Below, piece by piece: positions 8,103 to 16,260 of a stretch of DNA of 55,751 nucleotides (positions within the stretch are counted from its first letter, which is position 1; each line of letters begins with the position of its first letter). The notes beneath the pieces were generated by a model that made no database searches, had not been told where the DNA came from, and was given only the letters and a program-made list of their open reading frames with translations. The stretch comes from Streptomyces sioyaensis (GTDB taxonomy: Bacteria > Actinomycetota > Actinomycetes > Streptomycetales > Streptomycetaceae), in NCBI RefSeq assembly GCF_004122735.1, contig NZ_SDIF01000040.1:1-55751 (forward strand), given 5' to 3'. A program made the position numbers and the translations under genes.

Positions 8103-9311
8103 ATGGGACTGCGCACCAAGACCGCCCTGGTCATCGCCGCCACCGCCGCGATCGTCGCCACGCTCATCGGGCTGTTGGTGCATCACCGCACGGCCGAGGA
8201 GCAGCGGGCGAACGCGGCCCGCGCGGCCGATGCCCGGCTCGTCGACGCGGCAGCTGACTACGCGTCGGGCACGGACAGCGGCGCCCTGGTCAACCCGCCC
8301 GATCTGCCCGCCGCGCTGCGCGGGACCATCACCGACCGCCCCGTACGGGCCACCTTTCTCCAGCCCGCCCACGGCTCCGGACCCCCGGTGCTCTGGGCCG
8401 CCACCCGCAGCGGCCGCGACATCCTCGCGATCCGCCGTTCCTATGCGCCCCAGGCCCGTGCCCTGGCCTCTCTCGACCGGGTGCTGGTCGGCTCCGGCGC
8501 CACCGTCACCGCCCTCGGCTGTGCGCTGGGCGTCCTCGCGGCGGCCGGTGCGGGACGCCGCATCACCGCGTCCGCCCGCACCGCCCAGCGGATCGCGGAC
8601 GGCGATCTCACGGACCGCGTTCAGCCCAGAGGCAAGGACGAAATCGCGCGGCTCGGCGCCGCCGTCAACACCATGGCCGACGCCCTGAGCGCCCGCCTGG
8701 AGGCCGAACGGCAGGTCACCGCCGACATCGCCCATGAGCTCCGCACCCCCGTGGCCGGACTGGTGACCGCCGTCGGACTGCTCCCGCCCGGCCGCCCGAC
8801 CGAACTGGTCAGCGGCGGCGTGGAGACCCTGCGCACCCTGGTGGAAAACGTCCTGGAGGTGGCCCGGCTCGATGTGCCGGGCGTCGAGCAGGCACAGTGC
8901 GAGGAGATCCTCCCGAGCACCCTGGCGCACCGGGCCGCCGCCCTGGCCGACGAGGACCTCGAAATCCGCATACACCGCGAATCCGTCGTGACGACCGACC
9001 CCCGCCGCGTCGAACGCATCCTGGCCAACCTGATCACCAACGCCCACCGACACGGCGCCCCACCGGTCAGCCTGGACGTCGACGGCACCGCCCTCCACGT
9101 ACGCGACCACGGCCCCGGCTTCCCCACCGACCTACTGACCCACGGCCCCCAACGCTTCCGCACCACCCCGCACGACCACACCCCAGGCATCGGCCTCGGC
9201 CTCACCATCGTCACCGGCCAGGCCCGCGTACTGAACGCCCAAGTGACCTACGAAAACCCCCCGGACGGGGGCGCCCGAGCGACGTTGGTCTTGCGGGCGG
9301 GGGTGGGGTAG
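8103..9311 (+). CDS. sensor histidine kinase (HAMP-HisKA-HATPase)
   Basis: About 402 residues. TM1 spans residues 8-26, a roughly 100-residue extracytoplasmic sensor follows, TM2 lies near 130-150, then comes a HAMP domain (RITASARTAQRIADGDLTDR). The dimerisation box is DIAHELRTPVAGL with phospho-acceptor His211. ATP-binding boxes are N (NLITNAHRHG), G1 (VRDHGPGFP) and G2 (GIGLGLTIV). It should phosphorylate the adjacent response regulator. The extracellular loop is small, and the two exported paralogues upstream could modulate it; this is inferred from gene order only. Confidence 0.93.
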   Translation: MGLRTKTALVIAATAAIVATLIGLLVHHRTAEEQRANAARAADARLVDAAADYASGTDSGALVNPPDLPAALRGTITDRPVRATFLQPAHGSGPPVLWAATRSGRDILAIRRSYAPQARALASLDRVLVGSGATVTALGCALGVLAAAGAGRRITASARTAQRIADGDLTDRVQPRGKDEIARLGAAVNTMADALSARLEAERQVTADIAHELRTPVAGLVTAVGLLPPGRPTELVSGGVETLRTLVENVLEVARLDVPGVEQAQCEEILPSTLAHRAAALADEDLEIRIHRESVVTTDPRRVERILANLITNAHRHGAPPVSLDVDGTALHVRDHGPGFPTDLLTHGPQRFRTTPHDHTPGIGLGLTIVTGQARVLNAQVTYENPPDGGARATLVLRAGVG

Positions 9312-9452
9312 GGGGCCGGAGGTCCCGCTGGACGACTCCAGCAGTCGGGCGTCTGGCTGGGGCAGCTCGCCGACCATGGATGCGCTGCCCGAGGTCATAC
9401 CCGGGCCTTCGGCGGTATCCACTGCCGTCGGCGCAGGAACGCCCTGGAGCCG

Positions 9453-9857
9453 CTAACTCCAAGGGGAAGGGCGCTTAGGGAAAAGTTCGACCATGATTTC
9501 TCGCGCACGCTCATCTGGCACGACGGGAGTCTGGTACTCAGCTTTCCGTACGTGATCGAGGAAATCGACGGGAAGGGCAATGTGGTAACGCGAAAGGTAG
9601 TGAACGAGGTCAACTGGCCAGACCCATTCACCATCTGTCACCAGTGACCCTGCACCACTGACCCACTCGTCCCCCGAGATGACATCACGCTCAGCGCCCA
9701 TGGTGCTGAAGATCTCTTCCCCGCCTTTGAGGTAGGAGAGAATTCGATCTTCATCAGGCGCGGACGGGCCATCCATGGCTTGGGTCAGAGACGCGCTGTA
9801 GACAGCAGGGTCACCATCCTCGTTGCCTTCGGCAAAGAAACCTACTCGGCGAATCAT
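9453..9857 (-). CDS. probable immunity protein of adjacent toxin cassette
   Basis: About 134 residues, acidic and cytoplasmic (no signal or membrane segment), with features such as FFAEGNEDGDPAVY and DEDRILSYLKGGEEIF. I do not recognise the family. It begins 21 bases after the stop of a WXG100-class toxin-like protein, which is the usual place for an immunity gene. Base composition is visibly lower in GC than in neighbouring genes, as is common for toxin/immunity pairs acquired by transfer. The function is inferred from context alone. Confidence 0.6.
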   Translation of the reverse strand: MIRRVGFFAEGNEDGDPAVYSASLTQAMDGPSAPDEDRILSYLKGGEEIFSTMGAERDVISGDEWVSGAGSLVTDGEWVWPVDLVHYLSRYHIALPVDFLDHVRKAEYQTPVVPDERAREIMVELFPKRPSPWS

Positions 9858-9878
9858 CGTTCCTCGCAGTTGTGGGCG

Positions 9879-11165
9879 TCAGTCGGTGATGGGGAGGAAT
9901 ATTCGCCAGTATCCGCCCTTGTCGATGACAGGGTCCTGGGTTCCCAGCTTGCGATCCACTCCCATGCGATTGGTTGGCGCGTAGACAGGGGCTCCCATTT
10001 CATTTGCCACGGACTGCGCCAGCGGCTCCGCCCCGGCTCCCGAGTGGCAGGATACCAAGCGAATAGGCCCACCCGTGTAGTTCGGATTGTTGCGAATACT
10101 TTCCACTACCTGGTGAGGGCTTATCTCGTAGGTGGTCTTCGCTACGCCTGCTGGATTGACGTGTCCTGCGATGAAGACGTTGTCGGGCGTGCCGTGCACG
10201 ACAACGTCGTGGACACCATCAACACGCCTTACCCGTTCCAAATTCGACAGAGTGCGTGGATCGTAGCCAATGGTTGTCGTCTGCTTGCCGTGGTAGATCG
10301 GATGGCCGGATGGCAGTGCGTCGTCGCCCGTTTTGGCCGGCGGCGCCATCGCGTCCGATTTTTCGGAGTGATAGAGCTGCCAAGTACGCCGCTTGCCCAT
10401 CTGGTCGATCGCTGGGCGAAGACGGAGACCGTCGAGCTTTGTATCCGCAAGGACCGTCTTGAAGCCGCCGGCGTCTCCAACGGCCTTGGCGGTGCGGGCC
10501 GCACCACCGAAGGCACCACCCAGCAAGACGCCGGTGACCCCAGCGTTTTTGGCCTCGGCAAGGTTGACCCCGTGCTGGTCGCCGAGGAGGTTGCGGCCGC
10601 CCTGGGCGACGACCACGTCGACGGTGATGCCTTCGATGCCGCCGATGGCGGCGGTGGCCAGGACCGTTCCGGCGATCTCGGCGACGGTGGCGGAAACGGC
10701 GATGCCCGCCGAGCTCGCCGCGGCGACGATCGCCTCGGTGGCGCCGGCTGCTGCGACTTCGCTGATGCCGCCGGTGAAGAGAGCCAGAGCCGTGCCGGCG
10801 ACCAGGACAGCGCCTGCGATCTCCAGCTCGTGCTCGATCTTCTTCTTCGCCTCGGCGACCTGGTCGGCGTACTTGTCCAGGGCCTTGGCCATGTCGCGGG
10901 CAGCGCTGGCCACGTCATCGAGGTAGCCCTTGCCGCCGCCGTGGTACTTGCGCCAGAACTCCCCGAACGCCTCGATCGACTTGCCCTTGTTGTTGTCGAT
11001 GACGTCCTGGGCCTTCTTGTGGCAGGCGGCCGTGCAGTCCTCGACGTCGTCCGCGTACGTACGCCAGGCCCGCGCGGCTTCCCGGAGTTCGTCCTCGTCA
11101 CCCTCCGGCCACCACATACCGGTGAGGTCCTGGACGATCTCCTTGGCCTTGTCGGCAGCGCCCAT
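9879..11165 (-). CDS. WXG/LXG-like type VII-secreted toxin with caspase-like C-terminal domain
   Basis: About 428 residues. The N-terminal roughly 110 residues are helical, WXG100-like (MWWPEGDEDELREAARAWR, HKKAQDV, FGEFWRKYHGG). A glycine/alanine-rich hydrophobic stretch (115-225) follows, then a polar C-terminal domain (about 285-428). That domain has VVVHGTPDNVFIAGH (His324) and IRLVSCHSGAG (Cys373), followed by ANEMGAPVYAPT. A His-Gly strand followed by a Ser-Cys-His strand recalls the C80/caspase-like cysteine peptidase fold; this is my reading, not proven. The start ATG at 11165 overlaps the stop of the small WXG100 gene (TGATG). Confidence 0.7.
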   Translation of the reverse strand: MGAADKAKEIVQDLTGMWWPEGDEDELREAARAWRTYADDVEDCTAACHKKAQDVIDNNKGKSIEAFGEFWRKYHGGGKGYLDDVASAARDMAKALDKYADQVAEAKKKIEHELEIAGAVLVAGTALALFTGGISEVAAAGATEAIVAAASSAGIAVSATVAEIAGTVLATAAIGGIEGITVDVVVAQGGRNLLGDQHGVNLAEAKNAGVTGVLLGGAFGGAARTAKAVGDAGGFKTVLADTKLDGLRLRPAIDQMGKRRTWQLYHSEKSDAMAPPAKTGDDALPSGHPIYHGKQTTTIGYDPRTLSNLERVRRVDGVHDVVVHGTPDNVFIAGHVNPAGVAKTTYEISPHQVVESIRNNPNYTGGPIRLVSCHSGAGAEPLAQSVANEMGAPVYAPTNRMGVDRKLGTQDPVIDKGGYWRIFLPITD

Positions 11166-11482
11166 CACTTACCGCCCTCAAAGCCGGACTTGGCCGACCG
11201 GTCCGCCTCCTCGTGGTTGGCCGCCATGTCGTTCATGGCCTTCGTGATGCTGGACAGGCCCTTCACCAGGGCCGCGGCTGCCTTCGCGATCTGTGCCTGG
11301 TGCGGGGCGTAGACGTGCTCGAACTTCTTGCCCTGCTCGTCACCGCCCCACGGCTCCCCCAGCCCATCGAGCGTATGGCGGAGCTTGGCCGTCGCCCGCT
11401 CCAGAGCGACAGACTCTCGGTGGAATGTTGGAGCTGCGGACTTGAGCTGGTCGGTATCCACGTCAAAGCCGTCGCCAGCCAT
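11165..11482 (-). CDS. small WXG100-type protein
   Basis: About 105 residues, all helical. A WGG turn at 45-47 (LGEPWGGDEQGKKFEHVY) lies between two amphipathic helices, as in EsxA-like type VII substrates and chaperone partners. The ATG at 11482 has GGGGGAGG 6 bases upstream; a longer frame exists upstream but lacks family character. Its stop overlaps the toxin start by one base, so the two are translationally coupled and may form a secretion heterodimer. No type VII core components (EccC and so on) are in the window. Confidence 0.8.
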   Translation of the reverse strand: MAGDGFDVDTDQLKSAAPTFHRESVALERATAKLRHTLDGLGEPWGGDEQGKKFEHVYAPHQAQIAKAAAALVKGLSSITKAMNDMAANHEEADRSAKSGFEGGK

Positions 11483-11767
11483 ACCGTGCCTCCCCCTCGG
11501 CCGTGTACTCGTCATCCGTTGCGAGCCGCTGAAAGTAGCTCCGGCTCTCAGGCGACGATGGCATACAGCACTGACAACCGACCTGGCGGGCGCGCGTTTC
11601 GGCCACGATGCAGCGCTGTCCCGCTGGTGGTCCCAGGGCAAGGCTGCGCCCCCTACCGGCCGGATGCCGGTCGGGGGTCGCGACGTCGCCCGCTGTCGCC
11701 CGTCACGCGCCGGCGGCATGCGGGCACCGTGGCAGACTCGGCAGGGTTACGAAGGAAGGGGGCGCAC
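11483..11767. other. divergent promoter region, WXG100 cassette / MocR regulator
   Basis: These 285 bases hold the promoters of the leftward toxin cassette and of the rightward MocR gene. I see no gene, no strong hairpin and no clear repeat matching the promoter region of the second MocR gene. Confidence 0.5.
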
Positions 11768-13345
11768 GTGGGGTCGTCGGAGTTACTCATCGTCCTGGAC
11801 CGGGACGGTGGCGCGCCGTTGCAGCAGCAGGTCTGCGACCAGATCACCGCCCTGGTCCGGTCGGGTCAGCTGCGGCCGGGAGACGCCGTTCCCGCCTCCC
11901 GCAATCTCGCCCAGCAGCTCGACGTGTCACGCACCGTCGTCACCCGCGCCTACGAACTGCTGGGCGCCCACGGCATCCTCACCACCAAGCGCGGCTCCGG
12001 CACGAAGATCGCCTCACTCGCGGGCAGCACCGCCGCCCCGGACCGCGCGCCCCGCCCAGGCCCGTCCGCCGCGTTCGCTCCGCAGCCGCCCCGGGCCACC
12101 GACGGTGACAGCGCGCTGTGGCAACCCTGGGAGCCGCCGCCCACCCACCACCCGAGTTCCGCTCTTGACTTCCGGCACGGCACCCCGGCGCTCGCGGACT
12201 TCCCCGTCGCCCGCTGGCGGCAGTCCCTGCACGACGCGTACAGCCGTGCCGATGTCTCAGCGCTCGGCTACGGACCGGCCGAGGGCTCGCCGACCCTGCG
12301 TACGGAGATCGCCACACTGGTACGCCAGAGCCGGGCCCTCGACGCCTCCTCCGACCACATCATGGTCACCAGCGGCGCCACGCAGGCCCTCGACATCCTC
12401 GTCCGGATGCTGGTCGGGCCGGGCGACGTGGTCGTGATCGAGGACCCCAGCCACACGGTGCTGCGCCAGGTCTTCGGCTGCTCGGAGGCGACCGTGGTGC
12501 CCGTGCCGGTGGATGAGGAGGGGCTGCGGGTCGGGGACATCGACGCCCTCGTGCGCGCGCACGGGCACGATCCGGCGCGGGTGAAGCTGGTGTACGTGAC
12601 GCCGTCGCACCAGTTCCCCACCGGGTTCATCATGTCCGAGGGGCGGCGGCGCCGGCTCCTCCAATGGGCATACGAACACGGGGCGACGGTCCTGGAGGAC
12701 GATTACCACAACGAGTTCACCTTCACCACCGAGCGGCTGCCCGCGCTCGCCAGCCAGCGGCACCGGGGCACCGTCGCCTACGTCGGCAGCTTCAGCAAGA
12801 CGCTCTTCCCCGCCCTGCGCATCGGCTACACGGTCCTGCCGCCGCACCTCGTGCAGCCCTTCCTCGGCATCAAGTGGATCACCGACCGACTGACGCCCAC
12901 GGTTGCGCAGGACGCGCTCGCCGACTTCATCTCCACCGGTGCCTACGCCCGTCACATCAGCCGCATGACGCGCCTGTACCGGCAGCGCAGAAGCCGCCTC
13001 CTGGAGGCGCTGTACGAGTGCTTCGGCGCCGAGGTCCGCATTTCCGGCGAGGCGGCGGGCCTGCACGTGCTGGTCACCCTGACCGGGGCACGCGACGTCC
13101 CGGAGGACGAGATCGCCCGGCTCGCGGCCGAACGCGGGGTGCGGATCTACCCCGCGTCCGGCTACTTCGTACAGGATCCGCCGGCCGAGCCGACGTTCCT
13201 GATGGGGTACGCCGCGCTGCCCGCCCCCCGGATCGCCAAGGGCGTCGCCCTGCTGGCCGCCGCGGTGCGGGAGGCGACGAGGCGGCCAGAGCACGCGGGC
13301 CCGACCCTGACCCATCGGACAGGCCCTAAGTCCGCGGCTCCGTGA
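11768..13345 (+). CDS. MocR/PdxR-type transcriptional regulator (GntR wHTH + aminotransferase fold)
   Basis: About 525 residues. The N-terminal GntR winged helix reads PLQQQVCDQITALVRSGQL, then DAVPASRNLAQQLDVSRTVV and LTTKRGSGT. A Pro-rich linker of about 60 residues is followed by a full type-I aminotransferase domain: VTSGATQALD, LEDDYHNEF (PLP-contacting Asp-Tyr) and GSFSKTLFPALRIGY with the Schiff-base Lys. MocR proteins sense PLP or a PLP-amino-acid adduct. The GTG at 11768 follows AAGGAAGGGGG. The 3' end overlaps the convergent UbiD gene by 20 bases. It is the left bookend of the cluster and differs clearly from the right-hand MocR protein. Confidence 0.92.
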   Translation: MGSSELLIVLDRDGGAPLQQQVCDQITALVRSGQLRPGDAVPASRNLAQQLDVSRTVVTRAYELLGAHGILTTKRGSGTKIASLAGSTAAPDRAPRPGPSAAFAPQPPRATDGDSALWQPWEPPPTHHPSSALDFRHGTPALADFPVARWRQSLHDAYSRADVSALGYGPAEGSPTLRTEIATLVRQSRALDASSDHIMVTSGATQALDILVRMLVGPGDVVVIEDPSHTVLRQVFGCSEATVVPVPVDEEGLRVGDIDALVRAHGHDPARVKLVYVTPSHQFPTGFIMSEGRRRRLLQWAYEHGATVLEDDYHNEFTFTTERLPALASQRHRGTVAYVGSFSKTLFPALRIGYTVLPPHLVQPFLGIKWITDRLTPTVAQDALADFISTGAYARHISRMTRLYRQRRSRLLEALYECFGAEVRISGEAAGLHVLVTLTGARDVPEDEIARLAAERGVRIYPASGYFVQDPPAEPTFLMGYAALPAPRIAKGVALLAAAVREATRRPEHAGPTLTHRTGPKSAAP

Positions 13346-14759
13346 AGTGCGGACGGTGGAAGCGGGCCCGCAGGGCGTGCGGGACGGTGCAGTCGAAGTG
13401 CGCCTTCGCCGTGCGGCCGTCGGCGGACAGGGACGGCGAGTAGGCGGGGGACTGCGTCGGATCCAGCGGGAACCCCTCCCGGTCCGGCAGGACCGCCACG
13501 TCCCGGTCGGCCTGGAGCCGGGTGGCCATCGCCCACCACAGGTCCGCGTCCGACTCCGGGTCGACGTCCTCGTCCACCGAGACGACCAGCTTGGCCATCC
13601 GGAACTCCTCCAGGACCGACTCCGCCGCCTTGCGCACCGCCTCGTCGTCGGCGTCCGACCGCTTGGCGCGCCACTGGAGCACCACCATGAGCTGGCCGCC
13701 GCCCGCCGTGTGGCAGTGCACCGCCTTGACCGACGCGCCCAGCTGCCGTAGCCGGCCGAGCACCGCGGCCTCCATCCCGAAGCCGAGCAGCACCGACTGT
13801 TCGTGGCCGGGCCCGGAGACGGTCTGCAGGATGGCGCCCTCGCGCGCGGTGATCCCGGTGACCCGGATGGTCGGCAGCGCCGGGTGCGCCCGGCCCTGGT
13901 AGCCGAGGAACTCCGGTGTGGCGCACGGGCCTTGGGGGTTCTCCGGAACCAGGTCGGGCAGCAGCTCGCCCTCGATGACGTACTCGGCGTTCGCGATGCA
14001 CTCCGCCTCGACCGTGCGGCAGGAGGTCAGCTCCACGGGTGCGCCGCCCAGCGCACCCGCCACGGCGAGTTCGTCGACCCCCGGCGGCACGAGGGAGGCC
14101 GGGCAGCAGGAGGAGAGCAGCACGGCCGGGCCGAGTCCCAGGTGGATCGCGACCGGCAGGGGTACGCCCCGGCGGCGCGCCGCCTGATGGGCGCCCTCCA
14201 GGTCACGGCCCGGCACCATCCAGAGGGAGAGCAGGTCCGGGCCCTGGACACACATCCGGTGGATGGAGAGGTTGCGCACCCCGGTGTCGGGGTCCGTCGC
14301 CAGGACCGCGCCGAGCGTCAGGTACGGACCCGCGTCCTCGTCGGTGAGCACCGGCACCGGCAGTGCCGTCAGGTCCGGCGCGAGCAGCGTGCGCACCGGC
14401 GCCCGGTCTCCTTGGACCCGCACCGGCGCCACTGGGGCGGCCACCGCGTCCAGGAGCCGGGGCGGCAGCTCGGCCGGGGTCGTCCCCAGCAGGGCCGCCG
14501 CCCGGCGACGCGTGCCGTAGAGGCCGATCAGCACGGCCCGCGCGGCCGCCCCGTCCGCGCCACTGGGCGTGACCCGCTCGAAGAGGACCGCGGGCCCCGG
14601 CCCGGTCGGGGGCGGCGCGGGCGTACCCGCCCACTTCGCGTACCGGGCGGAGACCCCGAACCTGGCCGGGACCTCCTCCCACTCGCGCACCAACTCCCCC
14701 GGCATCGGGTCGAGAGCGGCGAGCGCGGTACGGAGGTCGGCGGGCCGGCGACGTGTCAC
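13326..14759 (-). CDS. UbiD family (prenyl-FMN dependent) decarboxylase
   Basis: About 477 residues, the normal UbiD length. Recognisable parts are NLSIHRMCVQGPDLLSLWM, PVAIHLGLGPAVLLSS, the catalytic glutamate segment ECIANAEYVIEGEL, the FLGYQGRAHPALPTIRVTGI strand and HTAGGGQLMVVLQW. UbiD enzymes reversibly (de)carboxylate aromatic or alpha,beta-unsaturated acids using prenylated FMN. No UbiX prenyltransferase gene is in the cluster, so the cofactor must come from elsewhere. Last gene of the leftward operon; its GTG overlaps the chorismate-mutase-like stop by 4 bases (GTGA). A natural substrate would be an aromatic acid made from the chorismate branch upstream. Confidence 0.9.
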   Translation of the reverse strand: MTRRRPADLRTALAALDPMPGELVREWEEVPARFGVSARYAKWAGTPAPPPTGPGPAVLFERVTPSGADGAAARAVLIGLYGTRRRAAALLGTTPAELPPRLLDAVAAPVAPVRVQGDRAPVRTLLAPDLTALPVPVLTDEDAGPYLTLGAVLATDPDTGVRNLSIHRMCVQGPDLLSLWMVPGRDLEGAHQAARRRGVPLPVAIHLGLGPAVLLSSCCPASLVPPGVDELAVAGALGGAPVELTSCRTVEAECIANAEYVIEGELLPDLVPENPQGPCATPEFLGYQGRAHPALPTIRVTGITAREGAILQTVSGPGHEQSVLLGFGMEAAVLGRLRQLGASVKAVHCHTAGGGQLMVVLQWRAKRSDADDEAVRKAAESVLEEFRMAKLVVSVDEDVDPESDADLWWAMATRLQADRDVAVLPDREGFPLDPTQSPAYSPSLSADGRTAKAHFDCTVPHALRARFHRPHFTEPRT

Positions 14760-15097
14760 GGCGAGCCCTCGTGGGACGCCACCGGCGGAGTCCCGGCCCG
14801 GTCGGCGGTGGCCCGGCGTGCCGCCAGGCGCTCCATCTGAAGGTCCGTCAGCTCCGCGATGAGCGTGCGGTAGACGGCCTCCGCGATGCCCGCGGGCATA
14901 CCCTGCTCGTCCGCGAGCCCGCGCACCTTCTCGATGACCTGCTCCACCCGGCCGGGTGAGCGCACCGCCTCCTCGTCGTTCTTGAACTCGGTCAGCTCTC
15001 GCACGATGGCCGTACGCCGTGCGAGCAGGGCGATGATCTGCCGGTCCAGCGCGTCGATGGCGACACGCAGCTCGTCGATGCGTTCCGGCCCCGTCAT
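14756..15097 (-). CDS. chorismate mutase type II (AroQ) fold protein
   Basis: About 113 residues, all helical. The first helix has the AroQ signature IDELRVAIDALDRQIIALLARR, followed by FKNDEEAVRSPGRVEQVIEKVRG and a third helix YRTLIAELTDLQMERLA. The AroQ fold covers chorismate mutase, 4-amino-4-deoxychorismate mutase (PapB type) and isochorismate-pyruvate lyase (PchB type). The AV-x-SPGRV spacing looks somewhat PchB-like to my eye, but sequence alone does not decide. Beside an amidating chorismate synthase, an action on an aminodeoxy(iso)chorismate is attractive. It overlaps both neighbours by 4 bases, so the three genes are translationally coupled. Confidence 0.85.
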   Translation of the reverse strand: MTGPERIDELRVAIDALDRQIIALLARRTAIVRELTEFKNDEEAVRSPGRVEQVIEKVRGLADEQGMPAGIAEAVYRTLIAELTDLQMERLAARRATADRAGTPPVASHEGSP

Positions 15098-15438
15098 GGC
15101 GCGGGCACCTCGTCGATCACGTACACGACGGTCGGCTCGCTGTCGGAGCCCTGCGAGCGGTGGCGTTCATCGCCGGGGATGATGAATCCCATGCCGGGAC
15201 GGCACGGCACCGAGCGGTTGTCGAAGTGAATGGTGAACTCACCCTGGAGCACATAGCCCTGGTGGCCGCGCTCGCACCACTCCAACTCGTTGAACCCGGC
15301 GGGCAGTTCCATCAGGCGCACGCGCAGCCCACCGGTGTACGCGATCTTCACCCGGCCGTCGGCCCCGGGCTTGTGCCACTTCTCCCACGGGATGGCGTCG
15401 AAGTCGATACCGACCAGGGCGGGGGTGGTAGTGGTCAT
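15094..15438 (-). CDS. single-domain cupin protein
   Basis: About 114 residues with one conserved beta-barrel. GLRVRLMELPAGFNELEWCERGHQGYVLQGEFTIHF (cupin motif 1 region, with Glu, His and a later Glu) is followed by CRPGMGFIIPGDERHRS (motif 2 with His). One of the usual motif-1 metal histidines is replaced by Cys/Glu, so metal binding may be altered. Small cupins in biosynthetic clusters act as isomerases, dioxygenases or epimerases; BacB of bacilysin synthesis is a two-domain example. The start follows a roughly 75-base gap after the flavoprotein gene. Confidence 0.85.
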   Translation of the reverse strand: MTTTTPALVGIDFDAIPWEKWHKPGADGRVKIAYTGGLRVRLMELPAGFNELEWCERGHQGYVLQGEFTIHFDNRSVPCRPGMGFIIPGDERHRSQGSDSEPTVVYVIDEVPAP

Positions 15439-15513
15439 GGGCAGGCCTCTCCTACAAAGTTGTCGATCGGAAGGGTGTGTCTCGGGAAGCCCCGGAGGAA
15501 CTCCAGGAGCACT

Positions 15514-16197
15514 TCAGGAATGCGTCAGGGACGCCGACCGCTGGCGCACCACGCGCTCGTTGCGGTCGGCCAACGGAAGGACCGGCTCCCCGGTCGCCGA
15601 CCGGTGCTTGCGCAGCAGCAGCGTCATGTCGATCATCCGGTGGGCCATCCGTTCCAGGGCCTCCAGGCCCTCGGTGTCATGCAGGCCCGGCTCCGACGAG
15701 GTGTTGCGCAGCAGCGCGGGGAACCCGCTGCCCACCAGGATCATCCGGTTGAGCAGCAGATTGTCGACGAGCTGGTTGTGCACGGAGGCGTCGCTGTAGC
15801 GGCGGCCGGTGACGATGATGCCGCCGACCTTGTTGGCGAGCGGACGATCGAAGCGCAGGTAGCCGACGCCCGCCCGCTCGATGAAGATCTGCATGAGGTG
15901 CGCGAGACCGAATCCGTGCACCGGTACGGCGTAGATGATCCCGTCGGCCCGCTTCATCTCCTCGACGATGGCGGGCATGTCGTCCGGCAGCGCGCACGGG
16001 CTGAGCCGGTTGTTGCAGTCGCCGCACGGGCTGCACGGCGAGATGCGGTGGTTGCGCAGGTACACCGTACGGAACACGGCGCCCCGTTCCCGTACGAGTG
16101 CCCCCGCGTAGTCGAGTGCGAGATCCGTATTGCCCCCGGCCCGCTCGGACCCCGATATGCCGATGATGACCGGTCTGTCATCACGTATGCCTTGCAT
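15514..16197 (-). CDS. iron-sulfur flavoprotein / NADPH-dependent FMN reductase family
   Basis: About 227 residues. The flavodoxin-like FMN-binding start is IIGISGSERAGGNTDLAL, and the flavin loop segment is DGIIYAVPVHGFGLAHLM. Between them lies SPCSPCGDCNNRLSPC, a C-x2-C-x2-C-x6-C cluster that fits the iron-sulfur-flavoprotein consensus C-x2-C-x2-C-x(4-7)-C, so a [4Fe-4S] centre close to FMN is likely. It would deliver electrons to a reduction in the pathway, or reduce flavin for the UbiD partner. It sits between the TrpB2-like and cupin genes in the operon. Confidence 0.85.
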   Translation of the reverse strand: MQGIRDDRPVIIGISGSERAGGNTDLALDYAGALVRERGAVFRTVYLRNHRISPCSPCGDCNNRLSPCALPDDMPAIVEEMKRADGIIYAVPVHGFGLAHLMQIFIERAGVGYLRFDRPLANKVGGIIVTGRRYSDASVHNQLVDNLLLNRMILVGSGFPALLRNTSSEPGLHDTEGLEALERMAHRMIDMTLLLRKHRSATGEPVLPLADRNERVVRQRSASLTHS

Positions 16198-16260
16198 GAA
16201 CTCCCCCTGGTTTCCTGGTGTTCAGGGGCGGGCCGTCGGGCCCGCCCCTCCCCCGCACCG

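Noticed and set aside
6254..8167. 637-codon minus-strand frame
   Set aside because: Lies opposite the exported proteins and response regulator, which have clear motifs.
6953..9311. sigE-cse (cell-envelope stress) operon
   Set aside because: Lipoprotein-regulator-kinase order is similar, but there is no sigma factor gene and the sequences do not look like CseA/B/C.
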